From WHSV01 sp050694055 (GTDB lineage: Bacteria > Actinomycetota > CADDZG01 > WHSQ01): a stretch of DNA of 13,107 nt. Positions 7,474-13,107 of this stretch are shown here, piece by piece; the first letter of the stretch is position 1, and each line of letters opens with the position of its first letter. The stretch covers positions 1 to 13,107 of the forward strand of contig JBOGWX010000010.1 in assembly GCA_050694055.1 (NCBI GenBank). Reading direction: 5' to 3'. Below the pieces are notes generated by a model. It was not told the DNA's origin and did not search any database. It saw only the letters and a list, made by a program, of their open reading frames with translations. A program made the position numbers and the translations under genes.

Positions 7474-8489
7474 GCACAACTATCGACACTGAGCGCTTCT
7501 CTCGACAACTGCGCGCCCGCGCTGTCGATCGGGAACGGCGCGCCTTGCTGGTGTCACGGCTGACGGGAAGCGCGCAGGAGGAGGACATCAGTGAGCCGGT
7601 GAACTGCGATGGCTTCGGAAGGGTCCGTCACTTCCGACGTGAGGGCGCGTCAGCATGGCCACAGAACCCCCTCCCGATCGATCCTGCGACGAATGCCCTG
7701 GGCCTAGCCTCAACAGAAATGGTTCGCGCGCAGGTGTTCCAGAACGCCGTCTGCAACTGGAGGTGCTGGTACTGCTATGTGCCCTTCGATTTGTTGTCTG
7801 GCAATCCCAAGAACTCCGCCATGCTCACGACAAGGGAGCTTGTGGACCTCTACCTTGCCGAGAAGGATCGCCCGCAGGTTCTAGATCTCAGCGGTGGGCA
7901 GCCAGATCTAGTCCCCGAGTGGATTCCATGGATGATGGAGGAGTTGATGGCGCGCGGTCTTCACGACAATACCTATCTGTGGTCCGACGACAACTTGAGC
8001 AACGACTATTTCTGGCGCTACCTCACGACCGACGATATCGACCTCGTGGCGAGGTATTCCAACTATGGACGCGTCTGCTGCTTCAAGGGCTTCGACTCCG
8101 CCTCGTTCACTTTCAACACGCTTGCCGACGACTCTCTCTTCGAACAGCAATTTCGGCTCATGGCACGCTTCATCGAGCTCGGCATCGATCTCTACGCCTA
8201 CGTCACGTTCACGACGCCCTCCGCCGCAGGAATCGCGGAAGCGATGGCGCGCTTTGTCGATCGACTTCAGGCGGTGCATCCGAATCTTCCGCTTCGAACG
8301 ATTCCCCTCAAGATCGAGATGTTCTCGCCAGTCGAACCCCGTATGGACGACGTCAAGAAGGCTGCACTCGTCCACCAGCTCGCCGCGGTGGATGCGTGGC
8401 TGGACCAACTTCAGGAGCGCTTCACGGCGGGCGAACTCGCCGCGCCGATCACGGCTGTCTCCCTCGGTCATCAGGTCGGGACCCTATGA
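7470..8489 (+). CDS. Radical SAM enzyme of unknown substrate
   Basis: 339 aa, starting at an ATG that overlaps the previous stop (ATGA). The canonical CxxxCxxC cluster motif is CNWRCWYC, with Cys95, Cys99 and Cys102 binding a [4Fe-4S] cluster that cleaves S-adenosylmethionine to a 5'-deoxyadenosyl radical. The SAM-amino-group motif (GGEP-like) appears as LSGGQPD at 140-146. Segments LWSDDNLSNDYFWRYLT and CFKGFDSASFTFNT look characteristic of a specific subfamily that I cannot name. No second cluster motif (SPASM or twitch) is obvious at the C-terminus. The substrate is unknown. Immediate coupling to the methyltransferase-like gene downstream (ATGA overlap) suggests a shared pathway, for example modification of a nucleobase or nucleotide; this is inference. 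Confidence 0.9.
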   Translation: MSTTIDTERFSRQLRARAVDRERRALLVSRLTGSAQEEDISEPVNCDGFGRVRHFRREGASAWPQNPLPIDPATNALGLASTEMVRAQVFQNAVCNWRCWYCYVPFDLLSGNPKNSAMLTTRELVDLYLAEKDRPQVLDLSGGQPDLVPEWIPWMMEELMARGLHDNTYLWSDDNLSNDYFWRYLTTDDIDLVARYSNYGRVCCFKGFDSASFTFNTLADDSLFEQQFRLMARFIELGIDLYAYVTFTTPSAAGIAEAMARFVDRLQAVHPNLPLRTIPLKIEMFSPVEPRMDDVKKAALVHQLAAVDAWLDQLQERFTAGELAAPITAVSLGHQVGTL

Positions 8490-9775
8490 GTCAGAAGCAT
8501 CGAACCGGGCAGGGGGCCTTCAACCGCCGCGTAGACGGATGGATTCTCGAAGCCTTGGATGATGGGGCGCGCTCATTCGAGGAGATTCTGCTCGCGCTGC
8601 CCGGCGTCTTCCCCCTGGACCTCGCTCGAGCCTTACAGCGGCTCAAACGAGGGCGACGACTCTCGCTTTCGGCCAAGGGGGAGGCAGGCGCGGAGGTCAA
8701 TCCAGCGGATACTTCGATCCCTTCAACGCCGCTGCCGGTGCCACATCCATTGGACTACGATTGGCGCTTCGCCGAAAAAGCCGTGCGGCGCACCCTCGAT
8801 GCCTGTCTGCAGTTGTCCGCGACCGACGACGCAATCCTGTTCCTCGGCACTCCGACGACAGCGCTGGCGGCGTCGGGGCAGAACGCCCGCCGCAAGCTGC
8901 GGTTTGTGGAATGGAATGTCTCGGTGATCGATGTGCTCGCGGGCTCGGCTGGCATCGCGGTTGACCACATTGATGTTCTCAACCATGGGTCGTTCGATCA
9001 CGAGTCCGCCGTGGTTCTGATCGATCCGCCCTGGTATCGGGATCACATGCGGGCGTTCATGTGGGCCGCGACTCAGTGGTGCGTCCCGGGGGGCCACATT
9101 GTGGTGAGCATGCCTCCTGTCGGGACGCGTCCGGAGATGGAGCACGAGCATGACGAGTTTCGTGGCTATTGCGCCGAGCTCGGCCTGCACGTCTTGGAGA
9201 TCGAGGAGCAGGCCCTGCCGTACCTGACCCCGCCTTTCGAAATAAACGCGCTGCGAGCGAGCGGTATCGATTCCGTGCCAATACAGTGGCGCCGGGGGGA
9301 TCTGTGGATCCTGCGCAGGGAGCACAAAGGGAATGTCCCGGCACCCCCTAGTCCGGCCGAGTATCTGTGGCACGACCACGCGCTGGGGGCGATGCGCTTC
9401 AAGACCAGAGCCATTTCCTCGCTCGCTGACGTCGTGGATCCGCGGCTTACAAGCTTGGTCGATGGGGACATCTGCTCTGCCGTGAGTCGTCATCATCCCC
9501 TGCGCAACAACGCACGCGTGTGGACATCGGGCAATCGCGTGTACGGATGCGCCTCTCCAAGCCTGTGGGCGCACATCGCGACCGCGTTGAGAAGAGGACA
9601 AGCGCCGGTCGATGCGGTCGCGGGAGCTGTTGGACGCTCCTTGCCTCCCGACAAGGCGCGCCACGTTCGTGTGGCAGCCGAACAGATGCTCCGGATATCC
9701 GAGCTCGAACGCAAAGAACTCATATCTTTGGGACATGACTACGGGAGCCCGCAAGTGGTCCGTAGCGCTTCATGA
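8486..9775 (+). CDS. Winged-helix protein with Rossmann methyltransferase-like domain (DPPWY motif)
   Basis: 429 aa. ATG 8486 overlaps the radical SAM stop by ATGA. The frame stays open for 277 codons upstream, but that part is Arg/Ser-rich shadow over the radical SAM gene. Residues ~10-60 look like a winged helix (WILEALDDGARSFEEILLAL). A Rossmann strand and loop AILFLGTPTTALA lies at 116-128, and VVLIDPPWYRDHMRAF contains DPPWY at 180-184, followed by CVPGGHIVVSMPP. DPPW/DPPY is the catalytic motif of amino-methyltransferases. The motif I loop is atypical (FLGTP rather than FxGxG). The winged-helix plus Rossmann layout also recalls aminopropyltransferases of the BpsA type, so a non-methyl group transfer is possible. 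The last ~110 residues are another helical region of unknown role. Confidence 0.8.
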   Translation: MSQKHRTGQGAFNRRVDGWILEALDDGARSFEEILLALPGVFPLDLARALQRLKRGRRLSLSAKGEAGAEVNPADTSIPSTPLPVPHPLDYDWRFAEKAVRRTLDACLQLSATDDAILFLGTPTTALAASGQNARRKLRFVEWNVSVIDVLAGSAGIAVDHIDVLNHGSFDHESAVVLIDPPWYRDHMRAFMWAATQWCVPGGHIVVSMPPVGTRPEMEHEHDEFRGYCAELGLHVLEIEEQALPYLTPPFEINALRASGIDSVPIQWRRGDLWILRREHKGNVPAPPSPAEYLWHDHALGAMRFKTRAISSLADVVDPRLTSLVDGDICSAVSRHHPLRNNARVWTSGNRVYGCASPSLWAHIATALRRGQAPVDAVAGAVGRSLPPDKARHVRVAAEQMLRISELERKELISLGHDYGSPQVVRSAS

Positions 9776-10250
9776 GGAGCTCGGGCGTCAAGGACTATCT
9801 CCCTCAAGTGGTCGTCACCCTCATCCGGGATTCACATCCCAGCGACTGCACCTCGCTATCTTCGTCGAGCCGTATCTCAGCCTGATCCTCGACGGACTCA
9901 AAACGATCGAGTCGCGCTTCTCCATGTACCGCCTCGCTCCCTTCGACAAAGTCGCCCGCGGCGACTGGATCTTGCTGAAGCATTCAGGTGGTCCCATTGT
10001 TGGCATGTGTGATGTAAGCACCGTGCGCTATCTGGACGGGGCCGCCATCGACGCCGCCGCGATCAGCAGGCGATACGCGAGAGCGACCTGTATGGAAGAG
10101 CGAGAACTGCGAGCGCGGCTCAGGAGCGCCCGCTACGTCACGTTTCTTGGAATTAAGCGGGTCCGGGAGTTGGAACCCTTTGAGTGCGGCAAGAGAGACA
10201 GACGCGGATGGGTCGTCGTCGAGCCCATATCGGCGACTGCCCATCGGTGA
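9735..10250 (+). CDS. ASCH-domain (PUA-like fold) protein
   Basis: 171 aa from ATG 9735, which overlaps the end of the preceding gene by 41 bp. The ribosome binding site is poor (GGGA very close to the ATG), so the exact start is uncertain. The core LHLAIFVEPYLSLILDGLKT, then IESRFSMYRLAPFDKVARGDWILLK, with GGPIVGMCDV, is an ASCH domain: a small beta-barrel related to PUA domains that binds RNA or modified nucleosides; some members hydrolyse N4-acetylcytidine. The ESR/K motif and the RGDWILLK strand are conserved features. In this operon it may recognise or edit a modified base made by the upstream enzymes, which is inference. Confidence 0.77.
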   Translation: MTTGARKWSVALHEELGRQGLSPSSGRHPHPGFTSQRLHLAIFVEPYLSLILDGLKTIESRFSMYRLAPFDKVARGDWILLKHSGGPIVGMCDVSTVRYLDGAAIDAAAISRRYARATCMEERELRARLRSARYVTFLGIKRVRELEPFECGKRDRRGWVVVEPISATAHR

Positions 10251-10261
10251 TAGGGGCGGTC

Positions 10262-10810
10262 GTGAGTGAAGTTGTCGGATTTGCCGGGAGAATCGGCACG
10301 GGGAAGACTGCCGTTGCGCGTCAAGTGGCATCACGCATCTCGTGTCGATGGACGAGCTTCTCCGCCTTTCTTCGGGGCGAGGCGCGCACGCGGGGTCTTG
10401 ACGCCAGCCGTCAGGTTCTGCAGGAACTCGGGGTTGAGTGGATAGACCAGGGTTGGAACCGATTTTGCCGGGCGATCCTTGACGACGTTTCTTGGCACCA
10501 GGGTGAGTCCTTGGTCGTCGACGGCGTGAGGCATGTGAAGGTTGTTCATGCGCTTCGCGAGATCCTGGCACCCGATCCCTTCGTGCTCGTCTTCCTCGAT
10601 CCGCCGGAACCCGACGAATGGGAGCGACGCCTGCGCGCCAAGGGCATCGCTTCCCTGCATGAGTTGAACCAGCTTGAGATACACCCTGCCGAGCTGGAAG
10701 TCATGCAGGTGCGGGACCTGGCAGACCTAATCCTTAAGACTACCCAGTCGGTGGAACTCATCGCGGATGAGGTCGTGGCGGTAGTGAGAGGCACGCGCGG
10801 CCTGCATTAG
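10262..10810 (+). CDS. P-loop nucleotide-kinase-like protein
   Basis: 182 aa from GTG 10262, chosen because AGGGG (10252-10256) lies 5 nt upstream. A GTG at 10247 overlapping the previous stop (GTGA) is an alternative that adds 5 residues. Walker A is GRIGTGKT at 9-16. VVDGVRH (85-91) and VLVFLDPPEPDEWERRLRAKG resemble the Walker-B-like and lid segments of small nucleoside/nucleotide kinases such as dNMP kinases or dephospho-CoA kinase. It probably transfers phosphate from ATP to a nucleotide or nucleic-acid 5'/hydroxyl group. It is the last gene of the operon and may activate or salvage a modified nucleotide; the substrate cannot be deduced. Confidence 0.83.
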   Translation: MSEVVGFAGRIGTGKTAVARQVASRISCRWTSFSAFLRGEARTRGLDASRQVLQELGVEWIDQGWNRFCRAILDDVSWHQGESLVVDGVRHVKVVHALREILAPDPFVLVFLDPPEPDEWERRLRAKGIASLHELNQLEIHPAELEVMQVRDLADLILKTTQSVELIADEVVAVVRGTRGLH

Positions 10811-10962
10811 CTTTTTGGAAGAGGAAATTAGCTCGCCTTTATCAAGGACTCTGTCAGTTCCTAGAGTCTTCCAAAGACTTCGCTAACCTTCGCCGAAACC
10901 ATCGCCGGGAAGACTGGTCATGCGCAGGGCGCGCACTCCATGCTCCGACGAGGCAGAAGAGA
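10811..10962. other. Convergent intergenic region with overlapping inverted repeats
   Basis: No gene supported. TTTGGAAGA (10814-10822) is repeated inverted as TCTTCCAAA (10867-10875), and inside it GACTCT (10847-10852) pairs with AGAGTC (10863-10868). The two pairings share two bases, so they are alternative folds. They follow the kinase-like stop directly and may act in transcript ending or stability for the rightward operon, though no T-run follows. Confidence 0.4.
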
Positions 10963-10996
10963 GCCGCCGGGCAACCTTGATTCGTTGCCCGGCGGC
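10963..10996 (-). terminator. Strong intrinsic-type terminator hairpin for the leftward operon
   Basis: GCCGCCGGGCAAC (10963-10975) and GTTGCCCGGCGGC (10984-10996) form a perfect 13-bp stem with an 8-nt loop. Read leftward it lies 26 bp after the last leftward gene and is followed by TCTCTTCTG, which is pyrimidine-rich but not a full T-run. The rightward transcript would also form the hairpin but has no U-rich tail on that side. Confidence 0.75.
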
Positions 10997-11021
10997 GGAG
11001 ACTCTACGGTCTGGAGTCGGG

Positions 11022-11291
11022 CTAGCTCGTCAGAAGATCCAGGACCAGCCTTATGGCTGCAGCACAACCGTCGTGATAGGCGTCTCGGTCTTCGATTCTG
11101 GAGGCACGGTCGTGGAGTTGCTGTGCGACTCCTTCCGATGGGACTGGCATCAAAGTGAAGGTCTCGGCAGCAACGTCGAGCCCACGGATCCAGCCGCAAG
11201 CGTAGGACTTGTCTCTGTTTGTCATGATCGCCGCTGCACGAAGGTGCTCAAGAGTTGAAAGAAGCGCGGGCACTACTACTTGAGAAGACAT
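11022..11291 (-). CDS. Small hypothetical protein, last gene of the leftward operon
   Basis: 89 aa from ATG 11291. It is preceded by AGGAGGTGA embedded in the end of the phosphatase-like gene, so translation is probably coupled. A GTG one codon earlier (11294) is 7 nt from AGGAGG and may be the true start. The protein begins MSSQVVVPALLSTLEHLRAA, is mostly helical, and contains ACGWIRGLDVAAET. No motif is recognised. Support is the strong ribosome binding site, the operon position and the terminator right after its stop. Confidence 0.62.
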   Translation of the reverse strand: MSSQVVVPALLSTLEHLRAAAIMTNRDKSYACGWIRGLDVAAETFTLMPVPSEGVAQQLHDRASRIEDRDAYHDGCAAAIRLVLDLLTS

Positions 11292-11298
11292 CACGGAC

Positions 11299-11929
11299 TC
11301 ACCTCCTCGCAACACGTTTGGAGAGATCGAATAGGTAACGCTCCTGAATTGCCGATTCAATCGCCCAGTCGCAATACGATTCCCACGTACTCATGGTCGA
11401 ACTCTCGACATCGAGACCGGCCAGGATCATGAGCGCTGCAAGTGCCATGCCCGTTCGGCCGTGACCCGCATGACATCCGACTTCGACGAAGCGTCCCGCG
11501 CGCGCGGCATCGAGCGCGTAAGCGAGGACACGCTCCGTTTCTCTTTCGTACAGCGGCGATCCCCCATCCGGGCACGGGAGGATGGCGATCTGCGTGGACG
11601 GTCCCAGCACGGGTCCTGCCCAATGGAAAGATGCGAGAGGGACTTCCTCGGCCCACCTCTCGGATAGGTAGACGCCGACATCGGGCCACTCCCACTCGCC
11701 GCTCCTGGGGCGGTCCATGTAGGCAGACGCGTGGACCGTGACGCCCGGGGACGATCTCGACCGGTTGCCGCCAATGGTGGCATGTCGGGTGCGGGATGCG
11801 GTATCCGAGGTCGAGGGATGCGTCTGATTCCAACTCGGGATCGAACACATCGCAGCCTCCGAACGCAGCCCACCGGCGTTCTCGCGGCCAGGAGTCGATG
11901 CGGTTCTTCTTGTGCTTTCCCTTCGTCAT
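11299..11929 (-). pseudogene. Protein tyrosine / dual-specificity phosphatase-like gene, interrupted by a one-base frameshift
   Basis: ATG 11929 has a strong ribosome binding site (AGGAGG, 7 nt spacing) and starts a frame beginning MTKGKHKKNRIDSWPRERRW, which makes sense up to RQPVEIVPG. From there the sensible reading continues one frame over as GVTVHASAYMDRPRSGEWEW to the stop at 11299. The switch falls at the run CCCGGGG (11744-11750): removing one base would join both halves into about 209 aa. The C-terminal half has the phosphatase P-loop CHAGHGRTG, a CX5R motif with Cys codon at 11475-11473 and Arg at 11457-11455, and a PCPDGG stretch that could carry the general acid. It would hydrolyse phosphoester bonds via a cysteinyl intermediate. 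The break may be a true mutation, a homopolymer sequencing error, or less likely programmed +1 frameshifting on CCC-G. Confidence 0.8.
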
Positions 11930-11944
11930 TCCTTTTCCTCCTCG

Positions 11945-12163
11945 TCAATGTGATTCAGCCGCGCATGCCGCCGCCGGAATGAGCTCGCGGAGTCGGGTCC
12001 AGAGGACGAGCGAGGCGCACGCCTCACCGAAGCTCTTCGTGTCGAACGCCTTGTCCCACAGGAGCTTCGTGGTCTCGGATGAGTACGACAGCAGCGTTTC
12101 GTAGTCGTCCTTGCCGTGCGCTTCGAGCACTGCGGGGAGTTCTTCTGTCGCGTAGACCTTGTT
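11945..12163 (-). CDS. 3' exon of an unidentified gene split by the group II intron
   Basis: From the predicted 3' splice site the frame gives exactly 72 codons, beginning NKVYATEELPAVLEAHGKDD and ending LWTRLRELIPAAACAAESH, then TGA. There is no start codon with a ribosome binding site; the only internal candidate is GTG 12130. This fits a C-terminal exon in phase 0, whose 5' exon lies beyond the window on the far side of the intron. It ends 15 bp before the phosphatase-like start, so the two form an operon. The sequence is helical, rich in charged residues, and I do not recognise a family. Confidence 0.65.
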   Translation of the reverse strand, partial: NKVYATEELPAVLEAHGKDDYETLLSYSSETTKLLWDKAFDTKSFGEACASLVLWTRLRELIPAAACAAESH

Positions 12164-12229
12164 GTTGGGTAGGCCGCCGCCGAGTTGCTGACCAATGAAC
12201 GGTCAGTACTTTTGCGACGGCCCCCCACC
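12164..12229 (-). ncRNA. Group II intron domain VI with branch-point adenosine
   Basis: GGCCGTCG just after domain V pairs with CGGCGGCC near the intron end (one G-U pair). Three G residues further out pair with CCC, leaving the A of CCTACCC (position 12170) bulged. This A is 7 nt before the proposed 3' end AAC, the expected distance, and the terminal AC fits the AY rule. The top of the domain is extended by a hairpin CTGACC/GGTCAG (12188-12193 and 12201-12206). Confidence 0.75.
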
Positions 12230-12263
12230 GAACCGGACGTGAACCTTTCGATTCATCCGGCTC
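12230..12263 (-). ncRNA. Group II intron domain V (catalytic hairpin)
   Basis: A 34-nt hairpin, the canonical length, read on the minus strand as GAGCCGGA ... GAAA ... TCCGGTTC. The lower stem is 8 bp, there is a two-base bulge region on the 3' side, an upper stem of 5 bp, and a GAAA tetraloop. The catalytic triad AGC is at positions 2-4. All these match the domain V consensus and place the intron on the minus strand. Confidence 0.92.
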
Positions 12264-12380
12264 TCCAGTGCCTTGATCCGGTGACTTTGAATGGGCCTCC
12301 GACACCTGGTTTGAATGGCGGGTTGAATCCGCTCAATACTGTCCTGATATCGGAGCGACTGAGTCCAAGGAGTTTCTCAT
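12264..12380. other. Remainder of intron domain IV and 5' region of the Nudix gene
   Basis: Between domain V and the Nudix start. It contains a direct repeat TTTGAATGG (12286-12294 and 12310-12318) and a short stem GCGG/CCGC around GTTGAAT. A weak promoter for the Nudix gene could be TTGAAT (12323-12328) with TGATAT (12345-12350) at 16-bp spacing. A clear ribosome binding site AAGGAG (12367-12372) lies 8 nt before the ATG. Confidence 0.45.
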
Positions 12381-12875
12381 ATGCCGTTCGAAGGGTCCTA
12401 CCTGTGGCGAATCCGACAGAAGATTGGCAATGAGTTGGTCCTCATGCCTGGTGCTTCCGTCGTCGTGGAGAACGACGAGCGAGAGGTACTCCTCCTCAGG
12501 CGAAGCGATACAGGCGAATGGTGTGTACCGGCTGGGGCGGCGGAAGAGGGAGACAGCTTCGCTCGGACCGCCATCAACGAACTGAGGGAGGAAGCGGGCC
12601 TCATCGTTGACGAGAGCGATCTGGTCCCTTTCGGTTGCCTTTCGGATCCCGATATCCACGTCATCGAGTACCCCAGTGGCGACATCACTCACTGCTTCGC
12701 CATGTGCTTCGCCGTGCGCAGTTGGACCGGCGATCCAGCACATGATCGTGAGGAAATGTCCGGGCTGGCGTTCTGCAATCCATCACACTTTCCGACGCCG
12801 ATGCACAGGCCAGCCGCCAGGGTTTGCGAGCTGTACCTGCGCTTCAAGAACACTGGAAGGTTTCAGGTTTGCTAG
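12381..12875 (+). CDS. Nudix hydrolase, located inside the intron in opposite orientation
   Basis: 164 aa, with AAGGAG 8 nt upstream of ATG. Nudix enzymes cleave nucleoside diphosphates linked to another group. The Nudix box runs from G52 to L74: G-x5-D58-x7-N66-E67-L-R-E70-E71-A-G73-L. The metal-binding glutamates E67, E70 and E71 are intact, but the consensus E at position 58 is D and the consensus R at position 66 is N. The preceding VLLLRRSDTGEWCVPAG is typical for the fold. The residue changes suggest altered but likely active chemistry. Its stop is only 8 bp from the oppositely oriented stop of the intron-encoded protein, so it fills domain IV as cargo. It could act on nucleotides or RNA caps; the substrate is unknown. 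Confidence 0.92.
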   Translation: MPFEGSYLWRIRQKIGNELVLMPGASVVVENDEREVLLLRRSDTGEWCVPAGAAEEGDSFARTAINELREEAGLIVDESDLVPFGCLSDPDIHVIEYPSGDITHCFAMCFAVRSWTGDPAHDREEMSGLAFCNPSHFPTPMHRPAARVCELYLRFKNTGRFQVC

Positions 12876-12883
12876 CCGGTTCC

Positions 12884-13107
12884 TCACGAGCCCGTGGCGT
12901 GTCGCGAGCGACGCCCAGCATGGATGTCGTCGTGACAACTTTCGCAGACGACCAAGGTCTTGCGACGGCGGGCTGCCATCACTTTGACCCAGCGGGGTTT
13001 CTCGCCCCGTCCCTTGCGGTGCAGGTCTTTGAGCCCTCGAACGTGGTGAACCTGGACGTTCTCCTGTGAGCCGCAGAGCTCGCAGGTGTTGGCCAGGAGT
13101 CGTTCGA
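12884..13107 (-). CDS. ltrA: Group II intron-encoded reverse transcriptase/maturase, C-terminal HNH endonuclease part (runs off the window)
   Basis: The minus-strand frame from the window edge to TGA 12886-12884 gives 74 residues. It contains CELCGS, VQVHHVRGLKDL and VVCESCHDDIHAG, the CxxC / HH / CxxCH...H pattern of the HNH domain that ends many intron-encoded proteins. The HNH nuclease cuts the second DNA strand during intron insertion, and the rest of the protein (reverse transcriptase and maturase) lies outside the window. The zinc cysteines and the catalytic histidine are present, and it ends with the short tail RRSRHATGS. It runs toward domain V, as expected for a domain IV-encoded protein. 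The gene name is by family analogy. Confidence 0.9.
   Translation of the reverse strand, partial: ERLLANTCELCGSQENVQVHHVRGLKDLHRKGRGEKPRWVKVMAARRRKTLVVCESCHDDIHAGRRSRHATGS

Larger units (their letters stand above)
12164..13107 (-). mobile_element. Group II intron (3' part; 5' part lies outside the window) with an antisense Nudix gene in domain IV
   Basis: On the minus strand the order is: end of an intron-encoded protein (stop at 12884), a domain IV remainder, domain V (12263-12230), domain VI, and an intron end at AAC (12166-12164). This is the normal 3' architecture of a bacterial group II intron, a retroelement that splices itself from RNA and inserts into DNA by reverse transcription. 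Domain IV here is enlarged by a complete Nudix gene on the opposite strand (12381-12875). The intron interrupts a coding gene, not a terminator, which argues against a class C intron. The 5' boundary, GUGYG start and reverse transcriptase core are outside the window, so activity cannot be judged. Confidence 0.88.

Noticed and set aside
7655..8485. Upstream extension of the methyltransferase-like frame by 277 codons
   Set aside because: It lies over the radical SAM gene in another frame and is Arg/Ser-rich without motifs; ATG 8486 with the ATGA overlap is the natural start.
7470..8489. Radical SAM gene as a prokaryotic viperin with its nucleotide kinase
   Set aside because: The CxxxCxxC motif and nearby kinase fit, but the sequence around the motif and the later conserved blocks do not resemble viperin as I know it, and the kinase is two genes away.
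10920..11258. 112-codon plus-strand open frame in the convergent region
   Set aside because: It is antisense to the small leftward gene and runs through the terminator hairpin; no ribosome binding site or motif.
12310..12884. Nudix gene as an integron gene cassette
   Set aside because: GTTGAAT before the gene fits the GTTRRRY core, but only 8 bp separate the Nudix stop from the intron protein stop, and no attC structure is visible.
12607..12987. Plus-strand open frame crossing the Nudix and intron protein ends
   Set aside because: It overlaps the Nudix gene in another frame and the HNH coding sequence in antisense; composition is non-protein-like.
1..13107. tRNA genes, rRNA, CRISPR arrays or insertion-sequence ends
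   Set aside because: No cloverleaf with TTC-arm, no regularly spaced repeats and no transposase or terminal inverted repeats were found by eye; a covariance-model scan was not possible.

Overview
The window looks like an accessory (defence or genomic) island in a high-GC bacterium, most likely an actinobacterium or relative. GC is high throughout, GTG and TTG starts are common, genes are packed with 4-base stop/start overlaps, and one promoter appears to drive a leaderless mRNA. Genus cannot be read from the sequence.

Layout. (1) Positions 1-239 (-): the N-terminal end of a gene that leaves the window, possibly a regulator. (2) Positions 240-540: a GC-rich intergenic stretch full of inverted repeats. 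(3) Positions 541-4700 (+): a complete type III restriction-modification system, mod then res, joined by a GTGA overlap. (4) Positions 4701-4971: an intergenic region ending in a well-formed promoter whose -10 box sits inside a 20-bp palindrome. (5) Positions 4972-10810 (+): a tight seven-gene operon. It encodes a DUF6932-like small protein, an XRE/ImmA-IrrE metallopeptidase, a zinc-ribbon DUF4186 protein, a radical SAM enzyme, a winged-helix DPPW methyltransferase-like protein, an ASCH-domain protein and a P-loop nucleotide-kinase-like protein. (6) Positions 10811-11021: a convergent intergenic region with a strong terminator. (7) Positions 13107 down to 11022 (-): a leftward operon. It holds the 3' exon of an unidentified gene split by a group II intron, a tyrosine-phosphatase-like gene broken by a one-base frameshift, and a small ORF. 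(8) The intron (12164 to beyond 13107) carries the HNH end of its reverse transcriptase plus a complete Nudix hydrolase gene in the opposite orientation, between the reverse transcriptase stop and domain V.

How the parts may work together. The type III system is a standard anti-phage module. The seven-gene operon beside it has the features of a regulated, multi-enzyme nucleotide or nucleic-acid modification system: a DNA-binding protease that could sense a signal and relieve repression, a radical SAM/methyltransferase-like pair, an ASCH module and a nucleotide kinase. Its function is not known to me and is inferred only from domains and gene order. The leftward operon appears to be decaying, with an intron insertion and a frameshift, although splicing could restore the split gene.

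The two items most worth following up are the seven-gene operon with its leaderless, palindrome-controlled promoter, and the group II intron carrying an antisense Nudix cargo gene in domain IV.
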